Positions 17,084-26,375 are shown, counted from the stretch's first letter. The stretch: DNA of 34,260 nucleotides from Sphingomonadales bacterium (GCA_027486895.1 JAIXOE010000039.1:1-34260), one strand, 5' to 3'. The notes: generated by a model from the sequence alone, not told the origin. Numbers and translations: made by a program.

Positions 17084-18361
17084 ATGCCCACGTTCACATT
17101 CAACTTGCCCGATATTGGTGAAGGCATAGCCGAAGCAGAGATCGTCGCATGGCACGTAAAAGTTGGCGACAGAATTTCTGAAGATCAGCCGCTGGCCGAC
17201 ATGATGACGGACAAAGCGACCGTCGAAATGGAAAGCCCGGTGTCGGGGATCGTTACTAAGGTGGCTGGCGAAGCAGGCGATGTCATTGCCATCGGCTCTA
17301 TGCTTGTGGAGATTGAAACGGCGAGTGACGTCAGTCAAACGCAAAGCAACGCCGAACTACAACCTGCCGCAACGGTAGAAGACGAGCTGCCACATGCACC
17401 TGAAACCGTTGTCACGCCTGAACCTGTCGCTACGCAACCCGCTGTTATGGTGGAAAAGCCGGCATCTGCGCCGGTTTTACCGCAAGTTGTAAGTGCGGAA
17501 AACAAGATCACGGCGTCACCCGCTGTGCGCCAACGCGCAAAGGACCTTGGCGTCGAATTGACTGACGTCAAGGCGGCAGGCGGACATGTGCGGCACGCTG
17601 ATCTCGACGCGTTTTTAGCTTATGGAAGCGGACAGGGCTATCGCGCATCGAATATCAGCGCGCGCCGTGAAGACGAGAATGTCAAAGTCATCGGTATGCG
17701 CCGGCGTATCGCGGACAACATGGCTGCGTCCAAGCGCCACATTCCGCATTTCACCTATGTCGAGGAAATCGACGTTACAGCCATTGAGGCAATGCGCGCT
17801 GACCTAAACGCAAATCGTGGCACAAAGCCGAAGCTTACATTGCTGCCGCTGCTGATCGTGGCGATCTGCAAGACGATACCACAATTCCCGATGATCAACG
17901 CCCGTTTCGACGATGAAAATGGCATTGTGACCCGCCATGGCGCGGTACATTTGGGTATGGCAACACAGACTGATGCCGGCCTGATGGTTCCAGTTATTCG
18001 CGATGCGCAGGACAGAAATATCTGGCAGCTTGCGACCGAGATTGCGCGCCTTGCCGACGCAGCACGGAACGGTTCAGCCAAAAGTGAAGAGCTGTCTGGC
18101 TCGACGCTAACGATCACATCGCTTGGGCCGCTCGGTGGTATCGCAACCACGCCCGTTATCAATCGCCCTGAAGTCGCAATCATCGGACCAAACAAGATTG
18201 TTGAACGCCCTATGTTTGTTGGCGACACAATCGAGGCCCGGAAATTGATGAACCTGTCGATCAGCTGCGACCATCGTGTGGTCGACGGTTGGGATGCTGC
18301 CAACTATGTCCAGGCGTTGAAAAAGCTGATCGAAACGCCGGTTTTGCTATTTGCCGATTAA
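17084..18361 (+). CDS. bkdB: Dihydrolipoamide acyltransferase E2 of the branched-chain complex
   Basis: E2 core protein of 425 residues that transfers acyl groups from lipoamide to CoA. One lipoyl domain is at 1-80, with lipoylated lysine K44 in MTDKATVEM. An Ala/Pro/Val-rich linker follows, then a peripheral subunit-binding domain at about 143-180 (SPAVRQRAKDLGVEL) and the catalytic domain to the end, with H397 and D401 in DHRVVDG. Length and single lipoyl domain fit BCKDH E2. No E3 (lipoamide dehydrogenase) gene follows; E3 must come from elsewhere. Its stop codon overlaps the stop of the converging outer-membrane protein gene (shared TTAA), leaving no room for a separate terminator. Confidence 0.94.
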   Translation: MPTFTFNLPDIGEGIAEAEIVAWHVKVGDRISEDQPLADMMTDKATVEMESPVSGIVTKVAGEAGDVIAIGSMLVEIETASDVSQTQSNAELQPAATVEDELPHAPETVVTPEPVATQPAVMVEKPASAPVLPQVVSAENKITASPAVRQRAKDLGVELTDVKAAGGHVRHADLDAFLAYGSGQGYRASNISARREDENVKVIGMRRRIADNMAASKRHIPHFTYVEEIDVTAIEAMRADLNANRGTKPKLTLLPLLIVAICKTIPQFPMINARFDDENGIVTRHGAVHLGMATQTDAGLMVPVIRDAQDRNIWQLATEIARLADAARNGSAKSEELSGSTLTITSLGPLGGIATTPVINRPEVAIIGPNKIVERPMFVGDTIEARKLMNLSISCDHRVVDGWDAANYVQALKKLIETPVLLFAD

Positions 18362-21300
18362 AATTTGTAACCAGGCAAGCTGGTTTGGTCGAACTTCAGC
18401 TTGAAGGTTACAAACGGACCTGAACGGCTGTAGCGCGCTTCTTCGAAATCGCGGTCTTCATAGCCAACGATGTTATAGCCAAATGTGATGTTGGCATTTT
18501 TGAACGGAGTAACGGTGAGCAGCGGGCCAAAGGAATATGAAATATTCTTGCCGTTGCTACCGATACGCACGCTGCCTGAGGCGCCAATGTCGGCGACATT
18601 GCTGATATCGAATTTCAAATCGCCGCCAACAACATTGCTCCAGCCTTTTACATCGTCTCGGCCAAAGCGATCAGTCGCGTAGCGGGTGCCCCAGAACAAT
18701 GCATATTCGCCGCGCTCGACAAAGCTGCCGGATTGCTCGTCAATCGGCGTGTAGTTCAGCGACAGGCTGTTGATGACGCGGCGCGAGGTCGCATCGCCGT
18801 CAATTTCCAGCAATGCGCCGCCGATTGGTCCAGCTTGGCCGGCAACAGCACCGCGTACGGCATCATAGCGGAATTCAGTTTTGTTCAGCACCGACCACTG
18901 GCTGTTGCCGGGGCGGTGTGCCCAGCTGATTTCAGCTTGAGCCGTCGTGGTTTGTGCGCCGCCATTTTCGCGTGCGCGGAACCAGCTCAACGCTCCGCCA
19001 ACAGCGCGGCCTTCACCGATTTGACGCAGTATCGCGGTCGTCAGGCCATAGCGATTAGTGGTTTCGCCATCGCGATATTCCGCGCGGCCAGTCCAGCTCC
19101 AGCGGTTGCCGCGATAGGTGGCGCCAGCCGTGATGGCGGTGAAATCTTCGGTCAGTTCGCCGCTGTTGCCGCGGAAGCCGCCCGATGCAACGGGTTGTTC
19201 AATGTTAACGACATCGGCAGGGTTGATCCCGCCAATGGTCGTGTTGGCATCCAACGTGATATCTGCTGACCATTTTTCGCTGATCCGGAAGGACTGTGCG
19301 AGGCCATATGCGGCGTAAGTCCGTGCGCCGAGTTCAGTGATTTGCTGTTGGTTGGCGCTCGCCAAAACGCGACCGCCAGCCCATGGCGCCAGGTCGAACC
19401 CAACGCGCGCAGTTCTCGCGTCAATGTTTGCACCCTTGGCGATTTCATAGCCCGCAACAAGCGCGACGCCTGATTTGATCTGGTACCGAGCGGTCACATT
19501 GTGCCGGGCAGGGAAGTCGACGCTTTCGTCTTGGCCGCCCAAGGCAAATTCGGTTTGCGCAGACAGTTCAAGCTTGCCATTAAAGAAGCGCTGTGAGGCA
19601 CCCAGACGGGCAAGAGTGGACTGGTTGGTAGTACCATCCGAAAGCTTGTCATTGGCATGCGTCAGGCCAGCGCGCAGCGTTGTTTCATCGCTGCGATACT
19701 CGAGTTCGGCTATGGCGGCACGGCGACGCGCATCGCTGCCGAAAAATTCTTCCTGATACGCAATTAGCGATGCCGACAATTGGTCGGTCAAACGGACGCG
19801 GCCATCGACGCCAAATTTGCGTGTGCCGATTTCAGAGCGATTCTGCTGGCCTACACCGAAACCAGCCTGCTGTTCGCGCACATAAGCAAGCACATCGAAA
19901 CGTTCGTCATGATGCTCTGCTTCAACCAGCCAAGCGGTTGCACCGCCGGCACTTGGGACGATGCTTGATGCCTGTGCTTGCGACGACGATCCAGCAAATT
20001 CCGCACGGATCTGCGTTCCTGTCCCAGGGCGGTAAATGATGTCCGCGCCGACCAAGTCGGTTTTTGCAACGTCGCTTTCGTCATGGATGCCTGTTGCCGC
20101 AATCTGCAGTTTTTCATCGCTGCTTGTCCAGCGCACGCGGCCACCAGCGTTTGCAACACGCTTGCCAATGCCATCAACTTCATATTCGGCGATGATGAAC
20201 TGTGGGTCGAGGCCGCTTGAACGCGACAATATAGGCTCGCGGAAACGCAGGCTGCCCGACAGATAGTCAATGTCATAATCGATATGACGCAGCAAAACCT
20301 TGGTTTCGATAATGCGGTCTGACCGGAGCCGGTCACGTGTTTCAATGCGGACACGTTCGCTGTTCGCGATGATGTCACGCGCGCCAAGCATATACGGTCC
20401 GGACAAGCCATTGCCCTGAATTTCTTCGCGGCGGTACCGGTACGGCGTATCTGAACCAAAAGCGGTCGCCTGAATTTCGTCGTTACGGAATTCGGCTTTG
20501 ATACCGTTGAACGACCGCTGATACCGCGCCAACTCGGGCTCATCGATGCCGGTTTGATAATCACCGAACAGCGCATAAAATTGCGGGCGCTCAAGCTTCA
20601 GATACAGACGACGAACCGATGCAGCGTCATAACGCTGGTCAGTTCGGTCTGCATAAATTGTGTAATAGCGACGTGGATCAATGATGCCAGCAAAGCGCGT
20701 CTCATCCTCTTTTTTGTCGCTGTCATAGGCCATGGTCATGAGCCATTTGCCCGTCACGCGACCCTTTGCGTACAATGCAATGCGGCCATCCACGTTGAGT
20801 GGGCTATCGTCTTGTACAAGCGTCTCAAGACCTTCTTCAAGCTTATTGAAACCAACGGTGCCCGCCGCAAAGCCCACGACTGTCCAAGGACGATCACCTG
20901 GATCGAGCCATGTTTCTACGCGTTGCTCGCGGCGTACTTCGCCATCGGTAAAACCAAAGCTGATGGCAACGGTGCCCGATGCGGTGGTTGGTTCCAACTC
21001 GATGTAGGCAAGGCCATTGTCGCCATGGACGCGCCACACAGGGGCAGCACGCTCTAGACCCGAAAGCTGGTTTGCCTGCTGCGCATCAACCTCGATAGCC
21101 GCACGATAGGGCTCCGAGACTTGGAAATCACCGACAGAGCCATGCTGAACTGGCTTGCCAGTCCGGTCAGTCAAGCGAACCACGATACGTGGCCGCGTAA
21201 CGCCATCTGCAACCAATACCGATTGGTCCTTGATAAACTGGGCTTTCATAGGTGCGTGCGCAAAATAGACGCTCCGCTCAAGTGTTTCGACGATAGTACC

Positions 21301-23445
21301 CGAAGCATCCTTGATGCGGGCGAGCAGCTTGTTCTGGCCGTCTTCAATTCCGACGCCGCGCCAGATCGCGACGAGTATCTGTCCATCGGCGTTCTTCTTG
21401 GTGCCATCGAAGTTAAGTGCGCTTACCGTTTTGCCATTTACCAGCAGTTCAACAGATTGGCCCGCGCGGTGCTTTACGGCAACGCGAATGGACTTCACCC
21501 GAGGGTTTTGGTCTACGTCAGGGTATAGAAAGCCGGTGCCAGGGTCTTGCCCGACAAACCAATCACGTTCCGCACCTGCGGCTTGTGGGTCGGTTAATAC
21601 GGTGGGCAAGACTGCGACTGATTTGCGGTTATCCGCGCGTGGCGCAGTCGTTTGTGCCCGAAAATCTGCGCGCTTTAGGCTTCCGCCTGTGCCTTCGACA
21701 AAGCGCGATATGGCACTGCCAGCGCTGCGGGTATTGTTTGCACAATCCACAGGCGTCTGGTCGAGCGGGAAGCTACTTGGGTCGATTTGAACGATATGAA
21801 TGCCCGGGATGAGACCTTCGAAATGGTAACGGCCATCGTCGTCGGTGACGGTATATGTGCCGTCCTGAAGCATGACGCGAACGCCAGCAATGCCCTTGGC
21901 TTCAAGCGGATTTACGGTGCAGCCGCCGGTCGTGACCCGGCCAATGAGGGTGAATCGCTCGGAAATGCCATCTTTGATAATCCGGATTGCGGCATCCACC
22001 GTGTCGCTGCGCGCGCCACGGTTGTCGGCTGCGGACGCGATATTGAGGGCATTGCCCGGACGCGCGTCTTGGCGAACTTCCGCCAGATAGGTCAAAAGCC
22101 CTGTTGCGCCAGGGGCGAGGGCAGGAACAGCCACGCTAAAGCTGCTGCCATCCGGCGCAACAATAGCAGACGTAATAACGCCCTGATATTTAATGCTATT
22201 CTGCCGCAACCGTAGCGATGGTGGCAGCTGGTCCATGATCGTCACGACGCCAGAAGAGCGCGTCCGATCCGGGTTCTGCACCGAGATCCTATATTGCACG
22301 ATGTCACCGGGCATCGCTGTCACGGTCGATGTGACTTTACGGATAGTAAGTGCACCGCCCGGACGATCAAGCGGTATATCGATGCGCACGGGTGCCGGAT
22401 CAGAAAGCGTTATGGTGCCTCCATAGGATCCGGGGCCAATAACAAATGCACCGCCATCTGGGCGCGTCAACGCAGCGATTTCGACAGCCGTAGCGACTGA
22501 CGGAAATTTATACGGTGCGGGCGGCGTTACAATCAGGCGATACGTTCCCCTTCGGAGGAAGGGAAACCGGTAAAATCCTGAAGTAAATGCATAAATATGG
22601 CCGCTGGAGTCGGTAACCGTTGATCCGGTGATGAGGCTATTCGGAAAAACCGATAGCCCGTCATCCCCGAATACCTCGGCAGGTCGTCCTGTGGCGGCGT
22701 CCACAATAGTAACGCGGCTGCCATCTACGGGCGCTCCGTCACCACTGTCAAAAGTCAATCCGAAGGGATCGACCAGAATTTCGACGTCGGCTTGACCAAC
22801 CGCTAGGCCGCTTGAGACGTCGTCGAGTTCAACATTGATTGTATCACCGGGATTTACGGACAACGCGCAGTCGCCTGCCAATGGGGTCGGTGGGATAGCC
22901 TTGGTATTGATGAAAGCCAGGAATCTGCCGCTATTTGGCGCATCTTCTGTGAAAGAAATGCGCTCCCGATCACCATTGGACGTGACAATTACCGCTTCGA
23001 ATGAGTCAATCGCGGTGGGATTGAGGTTTTTGGCGGGTGCGGTCACCCCAATTACAAGTGGTTCGCCGGCACGAATGGTTGTTGTAACCAAAAGACTTGC
23101 AGCGGCGGTCTGCACATCGGCGTACGGTCCACCTAATACCATAGGTGTACGGCCAGCTGAGCCAATACACATAGTGGAGGGCAGGGTATGTGTAGTAGCG
23201 CCCGGATCTCGCGACAAACGGTAAAGCGTTATGCCTGTTTGTGGGTCGCGCTGCTCAACTGCAAATTGGACAGTGTTCGAGCTTACCGAGAGACGATTTG
23301 CGCCAACATCCCATTGCGCCGACGCGGTATTCACGATTTGCTGCGGTTGGCTTTGCGCGTACGCAGGTAAGCTGGCGACAGGAAGGAGCATTCCTGTCGC
23401 CAGCTTAACAGCGTTCTTAATAATATGTTTGGTTAACATGTTCAT
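18358..23445 (-). CDS. Giant exported DUF11/SdrD-B protein with outer-membrane barrel
   Basis: Protein of 1695 residues. A signal peptide ends near ASLPAYA (about residue 30). Next comes an N-terminal segment IVNTASAQWDVGANRLSVSSNTVQF, related to the starts of its operon partners. A DUF11-like domain lies at about 368-490 (PGDIVQYRISVQNPD) and an SdrD-B/CNA-B-like domain at about 497-555 (KGIAGVRVMLQDGTYTVTDDDGRYHF). From about 850 to the end the sequence alternates aromatic and polar residues, as in a large beta-barrel, and ends GPFVTFKLKF... with C-terminal Phe, a typical BAM signal. I recognise the style from sphingomonad proteins annotated only as DUF11 domain-containing. Role in adhesion, secretion or assembly is inferred. 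Start Met could be 23445 or 23439; a strong hairpin sits just upstream and no clear RBS is seen. Confidence 0.85.
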   Translation of the reverse strand: MNMLTKHIIKNAVKLATGMLLPVASLPAYAQSQPQQIVNTASAQWDVGANRLSVSSNTVQFAVEQRDPQTGITLYRLSRDPGATTHTLPSTMCIGSAGRTPMVLGGPYADVQTAAASLLVTTTIRAGEPLVIGVTAPAKNLNPTAIDSFEAVIVTSNGDRERISFTEDAPNSGRFLAFINTKAIPPTPLAGDCALSVNPGDTINVELDDVSSGLAVGQADVEILVDPFGLTFDSGDGAPVDGSRVTIVDAATGRPAEVFGDDGLSVFPNSLITGSTVTDSSGHIYAFTSGFYRFPFLRRGTYRLIVTPPAPYKFPSVATAVEIAALTRPDGGAFVIGPGSYGGTITLSDPAPVRIDIPLDRPGGALTIRKVTSTVTAMPGDIVQYRISVQNPDRTRSSGVVTIMDQLPPSLRLRQNSIKYQGVITSAIVAPDGSSFSVAVPALAPGATGLLTYLAEVRQDARPGNALNIASAADNRGARSDTVDAAIRIIKDGISERFTLIGRVTTGGCTVNPLEAKGIAGVRVMLQDGTYTVTDDDGRYHFEGLIPGIHIVQIDPSSFPLDQTPVDCANNTRSAGSAISRFVEGTGGSLKRADFRAQTTAPRADNRKSVAVLPTVLTDPQAAGAERDWFVGQDPGTGFLYPDVDQNPRVKSIRVAVKHRAGQSVELLVNGKTVSALNFDGTKKNADGQILVAIWRGVGIEDGQNKLLARIKDASGTIVETLERSVYFAHAPMKAQFIKDQSVLVADGVTRPRIVVRLTDRTGKPVQHGSVGDFQVSEPYRAAIEVDAQQANQLSGLERAAPVWRVHGDNGLAYIELEPTTASGTVAISFGFTDGEVRREQRVETWLDPGDRPWTVVGFAAGTVGFNKLEEGLETLVQDDSPLNVDGRIALYAKGRVTGKWLMTMAYDSDKKEDETRFAGIIDPRRYYTIYADRTDQRYDAASVRRLYLKLERPQFYALFGDYQTGIDEPELARYQRSFNGIKAEFRNDEIQATAFGSDTPYRYRREEIQGNGLSGPYMLGARDIIANSERVRIETRDRLRSDRIIETKVLLRHIDYDIDYLSGSLRFREPILSRSSGLDPQFIIAEYEVDGIGKRVANAGGRVRWTSSDEKLQIAATGIHDESDVAKTDLVGADIIYRPGTGTQIRAEFAGSSSQAQASSIVPSAGGATAWLVEAEHHDERFDVLAYVREQQAGFGVGQQNRSEIGTRKFGVDGRVRLTDQLSASLIAYQEEFFGSDARRRAAIAELEYRSDETTLRAGLTHANDKLSDGTTNQSTLARLGASQRFFNGKLELSAQTEFALGGQDESVDFPARHNVTARYQIKSGVALVAGYEIAKGANIDARTARVGFDLAPWAGGRVLASANQQQITELGARTYAAYGLAQSFRISEKWSADITLDANTTIGGINPADVVNIEQPVASGGFRGNSGELTEDFTAITAGATYRGNRWSWTGRAEYRDGETTNRYGLTTAILRQIGEGRAVGGALSWFRARENGGAQTTTAQAEISWAHRPGNSQWSVLNKTEFRYDAVRGAVAGQAGPIGGALLEIDGDATSRRVINSLSLNYTPIDEQSGSFVERGEYALFWGTRYATDRFGRDDVKGWSNVVGGDLKFDISNVADIGASGSVRIGSNGKNISYSFGPLLTVTPFKNANITFGYNIVGYEDRDFEEARYSRSGPFVTFKLKFDQTSLPGYKF

Positions 23446-23454
23446 GACGAAAAG

Positions 23455-23484
23455 GGCGGCACACGGGAAAACCCGCGTGCCGCC
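23455..23484 (-). terminator. GC-rich hairpin with T-run directly before the barrel gene
   Basis: A stem of 12 pairs with one mismatch (23455-23467 with 23472-23484; closing GGCGGCAC/GTGCCGCC, then CGGG/CCCG, loop AAAA on the plus strand) lies between the stop of the 367-residue DUF11 gene and the start of the giant protein gene. On the minus strand it is followed by CCCTTTTCG, as in an intrinsic terminator, only 9 nt before the ATG. It probably causes partial termination or masks translation, so the barrel protein would be made in smaller amounts than the upstream proteins. Confidence 0.6.
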
Positions 23485-23492
23485 GCCATTTC

Positions 23493-24596
23493 TTAGTTGA
23501 TGGTTGCGCGGAAGATGAGTGCGCTGGAGTTACCACCGGTGATGTTCGTCAGCGAACCTGCCACCGTATTTGCTGGCGACCCAAAGCTTCCGCCATCAGC
23601 ATCAGCCGAACTGTCGGTCACCGCAGTACCAGCAGCACATGTCTGACCGGCACCAGGCGACGAAACCGTGCCGTTGATGCGAACCGATGCCGGAACATAG
23701 GTCATGTTCGTGGGCACAAGGTCGGAAATGCTGATGTTGGTAGCAGTTGCAGCTGACGGCGCGTTGGCAACCGAGATGCAATATTCCACGACAGCGCCCG
23801 GAATTGACTTAAACGCGCTTGCGCTGACTCCATCGCTGATGACGCGGCTGCTCTTGAACACGCTGAGTGCTGCTGCAGACACGGTGAAGCTGTCAGTTGC
23901 AACGTCAATACCGTCACGTGCTGCCGATGCACCACCGATACCTGTCTTCACTGTGTCAGCGAAGATGGTTTCAACGGTATTCGCGCCGTTCGCAGTGCTG
24001 TCATTTACGGCAGTAATCGCACCGCCAGCGCTTTCCAACGCTGTTGCTGAGAGCTGAACACCCGCAATTTGACCGTTTGTTGCGGTCAGCGGAACGTTTC
24101 CAACGACAAAGATAAAGCGCGATTGGTCGAGGCCAAGATTGTCAACGACCGTGGCCGTATCAGTACCGGGTTCGTACGTGCCGTTGCCATTGGAATCGAC
24201 AAAGAACGAAAACGCGGTGAGATCAAAGCCATCTTGACCACCATGTGCGGCATTCGTCGCAGTCGCTTGTTGGATAGGGGCCAAGTTGAAGTCCAACGTG
24301 TCGTTTGACGTATTGGTCAACTGAAAACGCGCTACCTGTCCAGTTTGGCCGGGGTTGACTGTTGTCGTACCCGTCGTCGCTGCTTCAACAAGGCTGAAGA
24401 TAATTTTACGGTCAACTTTGAACGTATCTGACGCTGTGACAGCCGTTTGTGCGACTGTTCCAACCTGATAGTTGACGCTTACTGTGTTCAAAATGTCGGT
24501 GCCTGGTGCAGTACCCCCAGCAAATGCTGGTGCAGAGCACAGCATGGCTACAGAAACTGACGAACAGGCAACGAGCAGTTTAAGCTTTCTGGTCAT
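23493..24596 (-). CDS. Exported DUF11-type beta-sandwich protein (367 aa)
   Basis: Secreted protein of 367 residues from ATG 24596, chosen because it starts a clean signal peptide (MTRKLKLLVACSS to APAFA, about 26 residues) and has AGGAG 9 nt upstream; an ATG at 24662 would overlap the preceding gene but adds 22 unlikely residues. The mature start GGTAPGTDILNTVSVNY and the segment NPGQTGQVARFQLTNT are shared with the 343-residue partner, so the two are paralogues. At about residue 134 there is DSNGNGTYEPGTD, a calcium-loop-like motif. A DUF11-like domain follows near 270-360 (PGAVVEYCISVANAP, ISDLVPTNMTYVP). It ends in IFRATIN. Two cysteines (in EYCI and QTCAAG) could form a disulfide. Function unknown; likely a surface or periplasmic subunit working with the barrel protein. 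Confidence 0.82.
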   Translation of the reverse strand: MTRKLKLLVACSSVSVAMLCSAPAFAGGTAPGTDILNTVSVNYQVGTVAQTAVTASDTFKVDRKIIFSLVEAATTGTTTVNPGQTGQVARFQLTNTSNDTLDFNLAPIQQATATNAAHGGQDGFDLTAFSFFVDSNGNGTYEPGTDTATVVDNLGLDQSRFIFVVGNVPLTATNGQIAGVQLSATALESAGGAITAVNDSTANGANTVETIFADTVKTGIGGASAARDGIDVATDSFTVSAAALSVFKSSRVISDGVSASAFKSIPGAVVEYCISVANAPSAATATNISISDLVPTNMTYVPASVRINGTVSSPGAGQTCAAGTAVTDSSADADGGSFGSPANTVAGSLTNITGGNSSALIFRATIN

Positions 24597-24658
24597 GCTT
24601 TTAACTCCTGTTGCATAATTGATTGCCCCCACACCGCCGCAATCAGGACGGTTCGTGA

Positions 24659-25135
24659 TCATCTTACGACTCCACGAAAGATCAGCTTGCCCTCTGCGCC
24701 TGCAGAGAGCGGTTGATTAAAATTCCATTTTAGATGCGTCACATCGGCCGAAGTGGCCGCGCGATCGCCTCCGTTTGACTGGGCGATGCGCAGAGTTGCG
24801 AGCGCACCCCAGTTTTTGCCGCCATCGACAGAAACAAGCTCTGCTCCGTCGGCTGTGCCGTCAAACCGCACAGCGCGCGGCATGGGGTTTGTCACCACAA
24901 AGTTGCTTGCAGTGGCTGTTCCAACGTTCTTGTAGCGAACGACGAAGACAAGCTGGTCACCCGGAACGACTGTTTTGGGCTCTTCAAGCAATTTTGCCTT
25001 GGTGCCGTCAGGCTTTGCAATTTCCCGTTCAACGAAGACGTCGCTCGCCAATTGCAGTGGGCCTTGCGCATATGCAGGTCCAATTACGGCGCAAAATGCC
25101 ACAAAAAATGCTGTCCGGACCAGACCGCGGATCAT
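24659..25135 (-). CDS. Small exported single-domain DUF11-type protein
   Basis: Protein of 158 residues. A signal peptide (MIRGLVRTAFFVAFCAV to GPAYA, about 23 residues) is followed by one DUF11-like beta-sandwich: VVPGDQLVFVVRYKNVGTATASNFVVTNPMP is the hallmark segment, and GKNWG plus LIFRGVVR complete it. It lacks cysteines after the signal region. The start overlaps the stop of the 343-residue gene by ATGA, so translation is coupled. Its small size, with only one domain, sets it apart from its paralogous partners; it might be a minor subunit, a cap or a periplasmic helper. Nothing in the sequence decides between these. Confidence 0.82.
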   Translation of the reverse strand: MIRGLVRTAFFVAFCAVIGPAYAQGPLQLASDVFVEREIAKPDGTKAKLLEEPKTVVPGDQLVFVVRYKNVGTATASNFVVTNPMPRAVRFDGTADGAELVSVDGGKNWGALATLRIAQSNGGDRAATSADVTHLKWNFNQPLSAGAEGKLIFRGVVR

Positions 25136-26163
25136 TGGATAACAACCCGGAATGTTACTGTGCGTGTTTCACCGGCAGGAACATTGCCAGCGGACACCGC
25201 GATCCGCGTGCCGTTGAAATTGCCCGCATCTGCATCTGCAGCGTCAGTCAATGTTGTCGCGGGCGATGCCGCAACTTGAAGCGTCAGTGATCCGGCCTGA
25301 TAGGTGGAGCCGGCAGGAATGGGGTCATTTATCGCCAGATTGTTCAAAGTGCCCGCGCCCGAGACCGTCGCAACAAGGCGATAGGTAACGATAGCGCCAG
25401 GAACTGGACGTTGACCGCCAAAGGGGTCAGCGATGGTTGCGGACTTTGTCAGCGTCACCGATGCGGATTGAACGGCTAGAAAGCTACTTGCTTGGGCATC
25501 AGCGCCAGTTGAGCCAACAACGGCGTCGCCACCGCCTTGGCCTTGGCCAGCAAATGAAGTTCCCGGCGTGCCGGTGCCGGTAACAGCAGATGCCAGCAGG
25601 CTGACATTCGCCCGGTTGCCATTGGCAACACCCGCAGGGGTCGATGTGATGACGAATATCGTCTTGCTTTGGTCTGGCGCCACGACCGGTTCATTTGAAC
25701 CCGCTACGTAAACGACATCAACGCCTGCGTCATACACGCCGTTGTTGTTGCTATCGATGATGATCTGTTGAAGCGAAGGGTCGAAATCATCACCTCCGTT
25801 TGCCGTGTTGGCAACCAGGCTGAAAGCTTCGTCGCCATTGCCGGTGTTGGTGATGCGGAATGCCTGTACGTTGCCAGTCTGGCCCGGGTTTGTGATAACG
25901 TCGCCCGGATCTGTCGTGACAACGGTCACGTCAAGCAACTCGTCGACTTTGATGACGACCGTATTGGAGTCGATCGTTACCGGCCCAACCGGACTGTCGA
26001 AGGTTGCCGAAGCAATGTTTTGAATATCCGTACCTGCAACAGTGCCCGCTGCGAACGCTGGCGCGCTGACTGTCAGAAGCAGAAGTGATAGTGACGTGCC
26101 AAGCGCCAGCCGATGATTTCGGGCAGGGCGGTTGTTCCGTCGGAAGGCGAAGATGTTGTCCAT
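25132..26163 (-). CDS. Exported DUF11-type beta-sandwich protein (343 aa)
   Basis: First gene of the exported-protein operon, 343 residues. The signal peptide has a longer basic n-region (MDNIFAFRRNNRPARNHRL), a Leu-rich core and an APAFA cleavage site near residue 39. The mature start AGTVAGTDIQNIASATF, the segment NPGQTGNVQAFRITNTGN, the calcium-loop-like DSNNNGVYDAGVD near residue 139, and the C-terminal DUF11-like domain (PGAIVTYRLVATV, INDPIPAGSTYQAGSL) align in order with the 367-residue partner. It ends in TFRVVIQ. There are no cysteines in the mature part. It resembles proteins annotated only as DUF11 or hypothetical in sphingomonads; a structural or adhesive surface role is inferred from the repeats of this fold and from the barrel gene downstream. 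Confidence 0.83.
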   Translation of the reverse strand: MDNIFAFRRNNRPARNHRLALGTSLSLLLLTVSAPAFAAGTVAGTDIQNIASATFDSPVGPVTIDSNTVVIKVDELLDVTVVTTDPGDVITNPGQTGNVQAFRITNTGNGDEAFSLVANTANGGDDFDPSLQQIIIDSNNNGVYDAGVDVVYVAGSNEPVVAPDQSKTIFVITSTPAGVANGNRANVSLLASAVTGTGTPGTSFAGQGQGGGDAVVGSTGADAQASSFLAVQSASVTLTKSATIADPFGGQRPVPGAIVTYRLVATVSGAGTLNNLAINDPIPAGSTYQAGSLTLQVAASPATTLTDAADADAGNFNGTRIAVSAGNVPAGETRTVTFRVVIQ

Positions 26164-26375
26164 AGCCAGCCTTATGCCGAAACTATGTCAAGAAACCGTT
26201 AATGGGGGGAAGGCCGGTTAACCAAGCTAAACGTAACGAATATCAAGTGAAATTGTATATTCTGGTCAACTGGGTAGGGTTAATATCCACGCCGCTGGTA
26301 AGATTTGAAAACGATTGTGAAACAGGCGGGCTTCAAACTCATTTACGCGAAAACGACCTTTTACGACAAATGCCG
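26164..26375 (-). other. Intergenic region upstream of the DUF11 operon
   Basis: This AT-rich gap must hold the promoter of the four-gene exported-protein operon. On the minus strand a TTGACC lies at 26264-26269, but the hexamers at 17-18 bp spacing (TTGATA/TGATAT) are poor -10 elements, so I do not call a promoter. No ORF, repeat or RNA was recognised here. Confidence 0.3.

Noticed and set aside
19851-20594. Open frame of 247 codons on the minus strand
   Set aside because: It is an alternate frame of the giant barrel protein gene and has Ser/Arg-rich, low-information content.
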